Positions 1 to 8,304 of a stretch of DNA of 40,827 bases are shown piece after piece. The notes under the pieces are model-generated. The model saw nothing but the letters and a program-made list of their open reading frames with translations, had not been told where the DNA came from and ran no database searches. Source of the DNA: Ruminococcus sp. (GTDB lineage: Bacteria; Bacillota; Clostridia; Oscillospirales; Acutalibacteraceae); the NCBI GenBank assembly GCA_004558485.1, contig SFCS01000022.1:1-40827 (forward strand), in the 5' to 3' direction. Positions within the stretch are counted from its first letter, which is position 1. Every line of letters begins with the position of its first letter. The position numbers and the translations under genes are program-made.

Positions 1-489
1 GGTGTCGCCACCACCAATAACCTCCATGCCGCACGGATGCTCACGAACAGCTATGTGCTCATTTTGCAGGATCCCGAGACGCTGCAAAAAATGGCAAAGC
101 GCATGACAGTGTCGGCGTCGGTGCTCGACATTTATAACGCGCTCAAGATCAATACCGCGGAGGACACCGCCATCATCAATGTCTCCGCAACCACGAACGA
201 TGCCATTTTGTCGCAGGCGATCTGTCAGGCGCTGTGTGATGTGGCGCCGGAAATGCTCAGTAGCATTGTCGGCGCGGGCGCGGTGCGCACGCTCGGCACG
301 GTGCCGGCGGCGGTCAAGACCGGTCCGAACGCCTTGAAAAACGGGCTGCTCGGCGGTGTTGCCGGACTGCTGTTGGCGGCGGCTGTCGTTTTTGTCATCT
401 ATCTCTGCGACACGACGGTCAAGAGTAAGGAAGAATTGCAACGCATGACGGATCTGCCCATTCTCGGCGAAATTCCGTCCTTGAAGTGA
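1..489 (+). CDS. Wzz/YveK-type chain-length determinant, C-terminal part
   Basis: The reading frame is open to the left edge, so this is the C-terminal portion (162 codons) of a polysaccharide co-polymerase that sets chain length in exopolysaccharide or capsule export. What is visible is the end of the extracytoplasmic region, then a hydrophobic membrane segment (GLLGGVAGLLLAAAVVFVIYL, about residues 118-138 of the visible part), then a short cytoplasmic tail with CDTTVKSKEELQRMTDLPILGEIP. This tail (a 'K-x-EEL' then 'LPvLGeIP' pattern) is typical of Wzz proteins, which contact and activate the partner tyrosine kinase. It is followed within 18 bp by that kinase, so the two are one operon. The ATG at 37 is internal and not the true start. 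Family call is strong; which polymer it handles cannot be told. Confidence 0.85.
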   Translation, partial: GVATTNNLHAARMLTNSYVLILQDPETLQKMAKRMTVSASVLDIYNALKINTAEDTAIINVSATTNDAILSQAICQALCDVAPEMLSSIVGAGAVRTLGTVPAAVKTGPNALKNGLLGGVAGLLLAAAVVFVIYLCDTTVKSKEELQRMTDLPILGEIPSLK

Positions 490-506
490 GAAACGGAGGG
501 ATCACT

Positions 507-1211
507 TTGTCGGGAAACGAAATCGGAGCGATAAGCGCCTCTGTCAAAAAGGTGAGCCGTCCGTTTCAGATCGTGGAGGCATATAAGTCACTGCGCACCA
601 ATCTGCTTTTCTCGTTGGCGCCGGCGGCGCACAAGTCGGCCATTCTGTGCAGTCCGGAGCCGCACGCCGGAAAATCCACGACGGCGGTAAATCTCGCCAT
701 CGTGCTGGCACAGACCAATTTCAAGGTGCTGCTCATCGACGCGGATATGCGCAAGCCCGCCTTGAAACGCATTTTCCGCGTCAGTGCGTCCGAGGGCCTT
801 TCCCGCCTGCTTTGCGGGATGACGACCTTTGAGGAGGCGGTGTCCCGCAATGTTGCGCCGGGGCTGGACTTTTTGTCCAGCGGTCCGATCCCGCCCAATC
901 CGCAGGAGCTGCTCGGCTCGGAGCAGATGCGCAAGCTCCTTAAGAAGGCGGAAAAGGAATATGACTATATCCTCATCGACACGCCGCCGGTCAATGTGGT
1001 GGCGGATGCGCTGATGCTGCTGCCGGAGGTGGGCGGGATGCTCATGCTGGTGCGGCAAAATTCCACGACGAGAGACGACCTGCAGGCGGCGCTCGACGCG
1101 GTGCAGCGCGTGGACGGACACATTTTGGGGCTGCTCATGACCGATGTGCGGAATAAAAATGTGCGCGGCGGCGCATATTATAAATCCAGCGACTATGTGT
1201 ACGGCAAATGA
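507..1211 (+). CDS. CpsD/CapB-family tyrosine-protein kinase (BY-kinase)
   Basis: Cytoplasmic bacterial tyrosine kinase that pairs with the preceding Wzz-like protein to control polysaccharide polymerisation and export. The TTG start at 507 is chosen because GGAGGG (495-500) sits 6 nt upstream; an in-frame GTG at 486 overlaps the previous stop and lacks a good ribosome binding site. With that start the protein has 234 residues. Visible motifs: Walker A SPEPHAGKSTT (49-59), Walker A' LLIDADMRKP (75-84) and Walker B ILIDTPP (155-161), all diagnostic of BY-kinases. The C-terminus carries a short tyrosine cluster (Y224, Y225, Y230, Y232), the expected autophosphorylation site, shorter than in some relatives. 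No further polysaccharide gene follows, so the rest of that locus lies to the left of the window. Confidence 0.9.
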   Translation: MSGNEIGAISASVKKVSRPFQIVEAYKSLRTNLLFSLAPAAHKSAILCSPEPHAGKSTTAVNLAIVLAQTNFKVLLIDADMRKPALKRIFRVSASEGLSRLLCGMTTFEEAVSRNVAPGLDFLSSGPIPPNPQELLGSEQMRKLLKKAEKEYDYILIDTPPVNVVADALMLLPEVGGMLMLVRQNSTTRDDLQAALDAVQRVDGHILGLLMTDVRNKNVRGGAYYKSSDYVYGK

Positions 1212-1513
1212 AATTACGGAAAAATTGCGGCGTCGCCGCGGCTTAGGCTGCCAAAAATTCCGCAGGACGCAAAAGCGCATCTGCGTAAAAAAGGCGTTTG
1301 CAAGAATATCAGAAGGCGAAAGGGAGTGTTTCTTTGAAACACGCGCTTTTGCTGTCGGCGTCAACCGCTCCCTGCCGTATAGTATATACGCCGACGGGAG
1401 CGGTTTCCTTGCTCCTGCGGTTTTTAGACAGCCTCACAGTGTGCCCAAAAGCAGGCTTTTAGGCACACTGCATTGCGGCAATGCCGCAATTTTTCTTTTT
1501 TTAGGAGACAGCC
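1212..1513 (+). promoter_or_regulatory. Hairpin-rich leader upstream of yfmF
   Basis: This 302-bp gap has no plausible gene and holds a series of stem-loops: GCGGC/GCCGC at 1227-1239; GTGTTT/AAACAC near 1327-1341; a perfect 10-bp stem 1363-1372/1396-1405 with an inner 5-bp stem 1376-1380/1386-1390; a perfect 9-bp stem 1437-1445/1462-1470 with an inner AAAAG/CTTTT stem; and a terminator at 1472-1502. The terminator's left arm ATTGCGGC is also present at 1224-1231. I could not find a convincing sigma-A promoter. It may be just the end of the polysaccharide operon, or a cis-regulatory leader for yfmF. It matches no riboswitch or T-box signature that I know. Confidence 0.45.
1472..1502 (+). terminator. 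Intrinsic terminator directly before yfmF
   Basis: Perfect 8-bp stem ATTGCGGC/GCCGCAAT (1472-1479/1483-1490) with a 3-nt loop, followed by a T-rich tract to 1502. The yfmF ribosome binding site AGGAG begins at 1503, so no promoter fits between the terminator and the gene. Confidence 0.8.
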
Positions 1514-2785
1514 ATGATCTTAGAGAGAATTTCCGTCGCCGACGGGGCGGAGCTTTTGACCATCCGCGATGCGCGGTTTCACACGGCGCGCCTGAGCGTG
1601 ACGCTTTTTTTGCCGCTTTCCCCCGAGACGGCGACCGAAAACGCGATCGTGCCGGAGCTTTTGAGCCATGCCGGCAAAGCCTATCCCGACATGACGGCGC
1701 TGTCCCGCCGCCTCTGCGCGCTGTACGGCGCGGAGCTTTCGAGCAGCGTAGCGTCGGTGGGCGACTGTCAGATGCTGACGCTCACCGTGTCCTGCATCGA
1801 CAACCGCTTTGCGCTCGGCGGGGAGGATACGGTCGGTGCATGCGGTGAGCTGCTTGCCGATCTGCTCCTTTGCCCGCACCTTGCTGCCGACGGACTTTTT
1901 GATGAAACGGTTTTTTTGCAGGAAAAGCGCTGCCTTTGCGAGCGTATTGCCGCCGAGGTGAACGACAAAAGCGTGTATGCCCGCCACCGTCTGGAGGCGC
2001 TGCTTTGCGACGGGAACGGCTTCGGCGTGCCCTTTTTCGGCGACGGAAAACGGGCGGCGGCGCTGACAAGAGAGGCGGCGACCAATGCATGGCGCAGGGC
2101 GCTGCGCGAGGCGCACATCCAGTTTTTCTATACCGCTGCGGATGACGGCGCTGCCGTCGCAGCGCTGCTGAAAAAGCGGTTTGCCGATATAAAACGGCAG
2201 CCGTGTACGCTTTTGACCGTGCCGCTTGCGGTGGACACCGTGCGGCGGGGCGAGGAACACATGGCGGTCGGACAGGCAAATCTCACGATGGGCTTTTCCA
2301 TCGACGCGCATGAGCCGGACAAGGCGCGTATCGCCGCAGCAAGACTGACGGCGACGCTGTTCGGCGGGTGTGAGCACAGTCTGCTTTTTCGTCATGTGCG
2401 GGAGGAAATGAGCCTTTGCTATTATTGCTCCGCCGCCTTCAACCGCGTGAAGGGTATGATCACCGTGCGCAGCGGCGTGGATGCCGCCGATGCCGGGCGT
2501 GTGGAAAAGGAAATCCTGCGGCAGCTTGCCCGCATGCAGGCGGGGGAGTTCTCCGACGACACGCTCGCTGCTGCCCGCCGTCGGCTTATCGGTTCACTGA
2601 GAGAAAATGAGGATCTGCAAGCGAGCCTTTTCTCGTGGTATCGCGCGCAGGCACTGTATCCGCCGTTTGTCACGCCCGCCGAGGCGATTCGTGACATCGA
2701 AAGGGTGACGAGAGAACAGGTGATCGACATGGCGAACACCGTGCGCCTTTGCGGCGTTTTCACGCTGTTACCGGAGGAAGTATAA
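1514..2785 (+). CDS. yfmF: YfmF, M16 peptidase-like protein without catalytic motif (EF-P modification-associated)
   Basis: A 423-residue member of the M16 (insulinase/pitrilysin-like) family. Where active members have HxxEH, this protein has PELLSHAGKAYPDM (47-60), so it lacks the zinc site and is probably the non-catalytic half of a heterodimer with the next gene product. In Bacillus subtilis the equivalent pair (YmfF/YmfH) is needed for 5-aminopentanol modification of elongation factor P; that role is carried over here by family, not shown by the sequence. Start: ATG 1514 behind AGGAG at 1503-1507. It abuts yfmH (stop at 2783-2785, next ATG at 2786), so they are translationally coupled and start the yfmF-yfmH-lgt-folD operon. 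No EF-P gene lies in the window. Confidence 0.85.
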   Translation: MILERISVADGAELLTIRDARFHTARLSVTLFLPLSPETATENAIVPELLSHAGKAYPDMTALSRRLCALYGAELSSSVASVGDCQMLTLTVSCIDNRFALGGEDTVGACGELLADLLLCPHLAADGLFDETVFLQEKRCLCERIAAEVNDKSVYARHRLEALLCDGNGFGVPFFGDGKRAAALTREAATNAWRRALREAHIQFFYTAADDGAAVAALLKKRFADIKRQPCTLLTVPLAVDTVRRGEEHMAVGQANLTMGFSIDAHEPDKARIAAARLTATLFGGCEHSLLFRHVREEMSLCYYCSAAFNRVKGMITVRSGVDAADAGRVEKEILRQLARMQAGEFSDDTLAAARRRLIGSLRENEDLQASLFSWYRAQALYPPFVTPAEAIRDIERVTREQVIDMANTVRLCGVFTLLPEEV

Positions 2786-4063
2786 ATGAAGTTTGAGACT
2801 TTCGAGATCCCCTATACGGGGGAGAGGGTTCTTTGCGGCGTGCATGAAAGCGGGCTGCCGATCTGTATTTTGCGCAAGGAGGGCTATCGCTCCGCCTATG
2901 CCACCGTTGCCGTGCGCTACGGCTCGGTGGACAACGCCTTTTTCGTTGACGGCAGGCTGCGCACCGTGCCGGCGGGTATCGCGCACTATTTGGAGCACAA
3001 GCTGTTTGAGAGCGAGGACGGCGATGCGTTTTTGCAATATGCGAAAACGGGCGCGAACGCCAACGCCTATACGAGCTTTCAGCAGACGGCCTATCTCTTT
3101 TCCTGCACGGAAAACTTTGAGAGATCGCTCGAAATTCTGCTGCACCTGGTGCAGGATCCGTATTTCACAGAGGAAAATGTGGAAAAGGAGCGCGGCATCA
3201 TCGGGCAGGAGATCCGGATGTGTGAGGACGACCCCGACCGTCTTGCGATGTTCAACGCGCTCGAAATGCTGTATGCGGCGCACCCCGTGCGTATCGACAT
3301 TGCGGGCACACAGGCATCCATCGCCAAGATCACGCCGCAGCTTTTGTATGATTGCTATTCCGCTTTTTACAATCTGCGCAACATGGTGCTGACGGTGTGC
3401 GGCGATGTCGACGAGAAAACGGTGACGGCGGTGGCGGATCGCATGCTGAAGACCGCGCCGCCGCTTGCCATCGAACGCAGACTGCCGCAGGAGCCGACGA
3501 CCGTTTCGGAGCATCGACGGGTGGCACACATGGAGGTCGCCGCCCCCGTCTTTCACATCGGCTTCAAGGAGCCGGTCACGGGCGACGGCGTGCACACGGG
3601 ACGGGAACTGATGGCGGCGCAGGTGCTTTTGGAGCTGCTTTGCGGGCACGCATCGCCGCTGTATGCCGACCTGATGGCGAAGGGGCTCATAAACGAGACC
3701 TTCGGCAGCGGCTATTTCGAGGGCGCAGGGTTCGGCGCATTTCTGTTTTCCGGCGAGTCGCGGGACGCGGACGCCGTTGCGGCGGCGCTTGTCGCCGAGA
3801 TCGAACGCATGCGGCGGGACGGCATCGACGGGGAGCGGTTTGAAGAAGAAAAGCGCGCGCTTTTCGGGCAGCTCATCACGGGGCTCAACAGCGTCGAGAG
3901 CTGCGCCGACTGGATGGCGGACGACTGCTTCTACGGAAGAAAACCGTTTGCACTCATTGACAGCGCCGCCAAGCTTGATGTACAATCGGTGTATACGGTG
4001 CTGCATAAAAAGCTGTGCACCGAGAACATGGCAGTGTCGCTGGTGCTGCCGAAGGGAGAGTGA
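2786..4063 (+). CDS. yfmH: YfmH, zinc-dependent M16 peptidase (EF-P modification-associated)
   Basis: A 425-residue M16 metallopeptidase, the likely catalytic partner of YfmF. The inverted zinc motif HYLEH is intact at 67-71 (H67, H71 as ligands, E70 as catalytic base), and E142 in EKERGIIGQEI is the probable third ligand. Length fits the single-chain two-domain M16B type. Known family members act in the cytosol and the pair is linked to EF-P 5-aminopentanol modification in B. subtilis; the peptide substrate is unknown. GGAGGA at 2773-2778 serves the ATG at 2786. The gene end overlaps the region of the lgt start (the TGA at 4061-4063 is preceded by a GTG at 4060), consistent with one mRNA. 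Confidence 0.88.
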   Translation: MKFETFEIPYTGERVLCGVHESGLPICILRKEGYRSAYATVAVRYGSVDNAFFVDGRLRTVPAGIAHYLEHKLFESEDGDAFLQYAKTGANANAYTSFQQTAYLFSCTENFERSLEILLHLVQDPYFTEENVEKERGIIGQEIRMCEDDPDRLAMFNALEMLYAAHPVRIDIAGTQASIAKITPQLLYDCYSAFYNLRNMVLTVCGDVDEKTVTAVADRMLKTAPPLAIERRLPQEPTTVSEHRRVAHMEVAAPVFHIGFKEPVTGDGVHTGRELMAAQVLLELLCGHASPLYADLMAKGLINETFGSGYFEGAGFGAFLFSGESRDADAVAAALVAEIERMRRDGIDGERFEEEKRALFGQLITGLNSVESCADWMADDCFYGRKPFALIDSAAKLDVQSVYTVLHKKLCTENMAVSLVLPKGE

Positions 4064-4068
4064 TTTTT

Positions 4069-5007
4069 TTGGAAACGATCGAATTTCCGAAGCTCGGATG
4101 GGTGTTTCACATCGACCCTGTTTTGGCGGAGTTTTCGGTTTTCGGACTGCATTTTTCCATCCGCTGGTATGGTGTGATGATCGCGCTCGGCTTTTTGCTC
4201 GCCGTTTTGTATGCGGTGAAATTTGCGCCGCGGTTCGGCGTGCAGTTGGATCCGATGATCGATGTGGTGCTGGTGAGCGCCGTTTTTTCGGTGCTGTCCG
4301 CGCGCATCTACTACATCCTGTTTTATGACGGCATGGCGACCTTCTGGAAGGAGCCGCTGAAAGTTTTTCGTGTTTGGGACGGCGGTCTTGCCATATACGG
4401 CGCACTTATCGGCGCGTTTGTGACCGGCATCTGGATGTGCCGCGTGCGCAAGGTGAGCACGCTCGCGATGTTCGACCTTGCGTCCGTCGGCTTTCTCATC
4501 GGACAGAGCCTCGGTCGCTGGGGAAACTTTTTCAACCAGGAGGCGTTCGGCGGCAACACGACGCTGCCCTGGGGCATGACCGGCTCCATTATCCGCGCAG
4601 GCACGAACGGCAGCGGGTATGACACCTCCCTGCCGGTGCACCCGACCTTTTTCTATGAGTCGCTGTGGTGCCTGATCGGCATCGTGCTGCTGCACCTGCT
4701 GTCAAAAAAGAAATACACCTTCAAAGGGCAGATCTTCTGCGCCTATCTTGTGTGGTACGGGCTGGGGCGCGTGTGGATCGAGGGACTGCGCACCGACAGC
4801 CTGATGCTCGGACAGGTGCGCGTGTCGCAGCTTTTGGCGGCGGTGTGCGTGCTGGCGGGCGGCGTCGCCTATGTCCTTTTGCGCAATCGGCACAACGCGC
4901 TGCCGAGGGATCTGTTTGCCGAAGAGGAACAGACGGCAGAAGAGACGGCAGAGACAAAAGCAGAGGGGACGGAAACGGAGGAGACGGAAAATGGCGATCC
5001 TTCTTGA
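4069..5007 (+). CDS. lgt: Prolipoprotein diacylglyceryl transferase
   Basis: Integral membrane enzyme that transfers a diacylglyceryl group from phosphatidylglycerol to the lipobox cysteine of prolipoproteins. The Lgt signature is complete: GRWGNFFNQEAFG at 149-161 (key R150, N153, E158), and VWDGGLAIYG (about 102-111) matches the family's conserved GGL region. Several hydrophobic segments span the chain. The C-terminal tail (about 25 residues) is an unusual low-complexity Glu/Thr stretch. Start: TTG 4069 is preferred, with AAGGGAG at 4052-4058; a GTG at 4060 overlapping the yfmH stop is the alternative. The last 17 bp overlap folD. It gives 312 residues, normal for Gram-positive Lgt plus the acidic tail. 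Confidence 0.95.
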   Translation: METIEFPKLGWVFHIDPVLAEFSVFGLHFSIRWYGVMIALGFLLAVLYAVKFAPRFGVQLDPMIDVVLVSAVFSVLSARIYYILFYDGMATFWKEPLKVFRVWDGGLAIYGALIGAFVTGIWMCRVRKVSTLAMFDLASVGFLIGQSLGRWGNFFNQEAFGGNTTLPWGMTGSIIRAGTNGSGYDTSLPVHPTFFYESLWCLIGIVLLHLLSKKKYTFKGQIFCAYLVWYGLGRVWIEGLRTDSLMLGQVRVSQLLAAVCVLAGGVAYVLLRNRHNALPRDLFAEEEQTAEETAETKAEGTETEETENGDPS

Positions 5008-5824
5008 CGGAAAGGCGACGGCTGCCGCCCTGCGGCAGGAGATCGCAGAGGAAGTGAAAGGAAGCGGCATGACGCCGGGGCTGGCGGTCATCTTGGTCGG
5101 CGACGACCCCGCCTCCCGCATCTATGTGAACAACAAGAAAAAGGCGTGCGCCGCCGTCGGGTTTTATTCCGAGGAGATCACTCTCCCCGCCGATGTGTCG
5201 CAGGAAACGCTCATCGACACGGTGAAGGCGCTCAACAAAAGGGAGGATATCGACGGCATTTTGTGCCAGCTGCCGCTTCCCTCCCATCTGTCCGACCGCG
5301 CGGTCATCGCCGCCATCGACCCGAAAAAGGATGTCGATGCGTTCCACGCGGTCAACGCGGGCAACCTCCTGCGCGGCACGCCGTCAATTCTGCCCTGCAC
5401 CCCTGCGGGCATCATGGAGCTTCTCTTCCGCTATCACATCGACATCGACGGCAAGCGCTGCGTCGTGGTGGGCAGGAGCAACATCGTCGGCAAGCCGATG
5501 GCGCTGCTGCTGCTGCAAAAAAACGGCACCGTCACCGTCTGTCATTCCCACACCCGCGACCTTGCCGCGATCACCCGCACGGCGGACATTCTTGTCGCCG
5601 CCGTCGGCGTGCCGCACTTCATCACGGCAGACATGGTGAAGGCGGGGGCGGTGGTGATCGATGTCGGCATGAACCGCGACGAAAACGGCAAGCTCTGCGG
5701 CGATGTGGATTTTGCCGCCGTCGAACCGCAAGTGTCGGCGATCACGCCTGTGCCCGGCGGCGTCGGCCCGATGACGATCGCCATGCTGCTGAAAAACACG
5801 CTGACCGCCTACAAGAACAGATAA
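4991..5824 (+). CDS. folD: Bifunctional methylenetetrahydrofolate dehydrogenase/cyclohydrolase
   Basis: FolD converts 5,10-methylene-THF to 5,10-methenyl-THF and then to 10-formyl-THF, supplying one-carbon units for purines and formyl-Met-tRNA. 277 residues. The catalytic YxxxK is Y45...K49 in SRIYVNNKKK, the NAD(P)-binding loop is VVGRSNIVGKPMALLL (about 157-172), and PGGVGPMTIAMLLKNT near the C-terminus is the family's second signature. The ATG at 4991 follows GGAGGAGA (4977-4984) and overlaps the lgt end by 17 bp, so expression is coupled. A strong terminator follows at 5830-5866, ending the yfmF-yfmH-lgt-folD unit. Confidence 0.96.
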   Translation: MAILLDGKATAAALRQEIAEEVKGSGMTPGLAVILVGDDPASRIYVNNKKKACAAVGFYSEEITLPADVSQETLIDTVKALNKREDIDGILCQLPLPSHLSDRAVIAAIDPKKDVDAFHAVNAGNLLRGTPSILPCTPAGIMELLFRYHIDIDGKRCVVVGRSNIVGKPMALLLLQKNGTVTVCHSHTRDLAAITRTADILVAAVGVPHFITADMVKAGAVVIDVGMNRDENGKLCGDVDFAAVEPQVSAITPVPGGVGPMTIAMLLKNTLTAYKNR

Positions 5825-5829
5825 ACGCC

Positions 5830-5866
5830 AAAAGCGCCCTGCAATCCATGATTGCAGGGCGCTTTT
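5830..5866. terminator. Bidirectional terminator between folD and galT
   Basis: Perfect 16-bp stem 5830-5845/5851-5866 with loop CCATG, flanked by A and T tracts on both sides. It can end folD transcripts (+) and galT transcripts (-). Confidence 0.93.
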
Positions 5867-5902
5867 TTGTATAATCGCACTGGTTTTATACTGCGTGTAA
5901 AC

Positions 5903-6874
5903 TTATTTCCGCATGAATTTCTCATATGCCGCGCGCAGCTCCTTGGCGGTATCCTCGGGGCAGGTGGGGTTGCAGTGCGCCCAGGCGCCGGTCTCGCTGG
6001 AGGCGTTATACTTGATCTTCGTCGCGGAGCGCATCGGCGGATAGAACGCGATGTGCCAGTGGAAGATGTCGCCATAGTCCTTTTCGCCGTTGACGGGCTC
6101 GTTGTACATGCACATCATGTACGGGAACTTATAGTCGAAAAGGCTGTCGAGCATGCCCGCCGTGCAGCGCAGCGTCTCGGCAAGCGCGTCGCGCTCGGCG
6201 TCGGTAAACTGCGTGATATTGGATTTGTGGCTGTTGCTCATGATGTACACGCCATAGGGGTATTCCGTGAAGAAGGGGAGGAACACGGTGAAATACTCAT
6301 TGCGGAAAATGACGCGCTCGCCGCATTTCACCTCATGCTCCAGAAGATCGCAGAAAAGGCACTTGCCCTTTTCCGTCATGTGCTTTTCGGCGTTTTCGAC
6401 CTCAAGCTCCAGCTTTTTGGGCAGGAAGGGATAGCCATAGATCTGACCGTGCGGGTGGGGCATGGTGACGCCGACCACATCGCCGCGGTTCTCGAAAATG
6501 AACACATATTTGATCTTTTCGTCCGCCGACAGCACCTCAAAGCGCTGTGCCCACAGATCCACCAGCTTGCGGATGTGCGGGGTGGGCAGCTCGGGCAGCG
6601 TCACCGTGTGCTCGGGGGAATAGAGGATGACCTCACATTTGCCGTAGCAGGGCGCGGTCTCGAAAAAGTCGTCCGCCACTGCGTCGGGCGCGGGCGGGTT
6701 CTGCGACAGAGCAGGGAAATCGTTGTCATATTCATAGACATCGAAATGCTCCGGCACTTTCCCCGAGCCGGGACAAAACGGACAATAGTCCTTCGGCATC
6801 TGCGGACGGTTCTGCCGATGGGAGGCGATCATGATCCAGTCATTTGTGAGCGGATGCTTGCGAAGTTCAGCCAT
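5903..6874 (-). CDS. galT: Galactose-1-phosphate uridylyltransferase (class I)
   Basis: Leloir-pathway enzyme exchanging UMP between UDP-glucose and galactose-1-phosphate. 323 residues, the size of class I GalT. The active-site HPHGQ is at 140-144, with H142 as the nucleophile that carries UMP. C31 and C34 in CPFCPGSG are the N-terminal zinc ligands, and the FHWHIAFYPP motif is near the C-terminus. Many Firmicutes carry the unrelated-looking longer class II form, so the class I form is worth noting. The ribosome binding site AAGGAGT lies just upstream of the ATG at 6874, and the gene sits 14 bp after galK in one operon. No galE is in the window. Confidence 0.95.
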   Translation of the reverse strand: MAELRKHPLTNDWIMIASHRQNRPQMPKDYCPFCPGSGKVPEHFDVYEYDNDFPALSQNPPAPDAVADDFFETAPCYGKCEVILYSPEHTVTLPELPTPHIRKLVDLWAQRFEVLSADEKIKYVFIFENRGDVVGVTMPHPHGQIYGYPFLPKKLELEVENAEKHMTEKGKCLFCDLLEHEVKCGERVIFRNEYFTVFLPFFTEYPYGVYIMSNSHKSNITQFTDAERDALAETLRCTAGMLDSLFDYKFPYMMCMYNEPVNGEKDYGDIFHWHIAFYPPMRSATKIKYNASSETGAWAHCNPTCPEDTAKELRAAYEKFMRK

Positions 6875-6888
6875 TCTGAGGACTCCTT

Positions 6889-8178
6889 TCAGATCTTGTC
6901 AACGCACACGCCGCCGAACGGACGGATGTGCAGGATATGGCAGCTGCCCGCGCCGAAAACGGACTCGACCGTTTCGCGGAAGGCGGGAACGAGGGCGGTG
7001 GGGACGAAGTTCTGTGTCGTGCCCCCGAAGCCGCCGCCGTGGACGCGCCAGGCGCCCTTGCCGTCGAGTATATGCTGTGCCAGCGCGAGCGCGAGCGACA
7101 TGCCCTGATCCTCCACGGCACAGGCGGCATAGACATTTTGCAGATATTCAAACGAGGAATTGCCCGAGGCGATGATGAGCTTTTTGAAGGCCTCGAAGTC
7201 GCCCGCCTTCAGCGCTGCGACCTCATCCAAAACGCGCTCGTTTTCCGCAAAGAAGTGCAGCGCGCGCAAAACGGCGCGGTCGCCCAGCTTTTCGCGCAGC
7301 GTGGGGATGTTTTTGAGCACCGCCTCATAGCTTGTCTCCCGCAGCTGCGAGACGCCCATGGCGTTTGCCACAGCGTGCATCTCGTCGGGCACGGCGGCAT
7401 ATTCATGTGTCAGGTCGGCGTGGTTGCCGCCGACATCCACGATGCACAGCGCATAGCCGGTCGCGGCAAAGTCAAAATCGAGCTTTTTGATGACCGGTTT
7501 TTCGGTGTCGGCAAAGTCGATGGTGACGATGCTGCCGACGGAGGAGGTCATCTGATCGAGCAGGCCACTCGGCTTGCCGAAATAGACATTTTCGGCATAC
7601 TGGGCAATTTTGGCGATGTCCTCGGCGGACACGCTGCCGTTGTTGCACAGGTGATTGAGGATGACGCCGATGAGCACCTCAAATGCCGCCGAGGAGGAAA
7701 GCCCCGAGCCCTTGAGCACATCGGAGGTCGTGTAGGCGTCAAAGCCGCAAACGGAAAGACCGAGCGCCGCAAAGCGCGCGGCGATGCCGCGGATGAGGGA
7801 GGCAGAGTGGTTCTGCTCCGCCGCGACGGGCTGCAGCTCATCGAGGAGCACGGTGTCCATCGGATAGCCCTTCGATTGCACGCGGATGCGCGCCGCATCG
7901 GACGCGGCGACAACGGCGATGACATCGAGGTTGACGCTGCCCGCCAGCACGCGGCCGTGGTTGTGGTCGGTGTGATTGCCGCCGATCTCGGTGCGCCCCG
8001 GCGCGGAGCAGAGCATGAGTTCCCCGGCGGGCTCGCCGAAGGTCTCGACAAAGCCGCGCACGGCATCGGCATACCGCGCCCGCTGCACCGCGACCTGCTC
8101 CTCGCCGTAAAGGCGGGCAAAGCGCGCGTCATAGGCGCCGTCGGACAATTTTTTGAGCAAAACGGAGGAAGGAGACAT
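6889..8178 (-). CDS. galK: Galactokinase (GHMP kinase family)
   Basis: Phosphorylates galactose at C1 with ATP. 429 residues. The galactokinase signature GRTEIGGNHTDHN is at 61-73 and the GHMP ATP-binding loop GSGLSSSAA at 157-165; the C-terminal GGGFGGTTQNFV motif is also present. Start: ATG 8178, served by AAAGGA located between it and an in-frame GTG at 8196; the GTG itself has no ribosome binding site. First gene of galK-galT, with a very good sigma-A promoter at 8214-8242. The divergent AraC-type gene is the obvious candidate regulator. Confidence 0.95.
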   Translation of the reverse strand: MSPSSVLLKKLSDGAYDARFARLYGEEQVAVQRARYADAVRGFVETFGEPAGELMLCSAPGRTEIGGNHTDHNHGRVLAGSVNLDVIAVVAASDAARIRVQSKGYPMDTVLLDELQPVAAEQNHSASLIRGIAARFAALGLSVCGFDAYTTSDVLKGSGLSSSAAFEVLIGVILNHLCNNGSVSAEDIAKIAQYAENVYFGKPSGLLDQMTSSVGSIVTIDFADTEKPVIKKLDFDFAATGYALCIVDVGGNHADLTHEYAAVPDEMHAVANAMGVSQLRETSYEAVLKNIPTLREKLGDRAVLRALHFFAENERVLDEVAALKAGDFEAFKKLIIASGNSSFEYLQNVYAACAVEDQGMSLALALAQHILDGKGAWRVHGGGFGGTTQNFVPTALVPAFRETVESVFGAGSCHILHIRPFGGVCVDKI

Positions 8179-8213
8179 AACGGTCAGTCCTTTCACAATA
8201 ATAATCTATACTT

Positions 8214-8242
8214 ATTATATAAAGGCGCTAAGAAAAAAACAA
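8214..8242 (-). promoter_or_regulatory. sigma-A promoter of galK-galT
   Basis: On the minus strand: -35 TTGTTT (8237-8242), 17-bp spacer, perfect -10 TATAAT (8214-8219). The expected transcription start is near 8207, giving a leader of about 30 nt. Confidence 0.85.
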
Positions 8243-8264
8243 GAGCCTTTCTTGTGCTTTTGTA

Positions 8265-8293
8265 TGGACATATGTTGCAATTTGGTATATGAT
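8265..8293 (+). promoter_or_regulatory. Candidate promoter of the araC-type gene
   Basis: -35 TGGACA (8265-8270), 17-bp spacer, -10 TATGAT (8288-8293). The start site would fall near 8300, leaving a very short leader before the coding region, so this assignment is less certain than the galK promoter. Confidence 0.5.
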
Positions 8294-8304
8294 AAAGGAG
8301 AGAG

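Noticed and set aside
1212..1513. Known riboswitch or T-box upstream of yfmF, including a folate (THF) type because of folD
   Set aside because: None of the conserved core sequences of those elements is present; only generic hairpins are seen.
2768..4405. A 545-codon minus-strand open frame across yfmH and lgt
   Set aside because: It overlaps two clearly coding genes and has no protein features.
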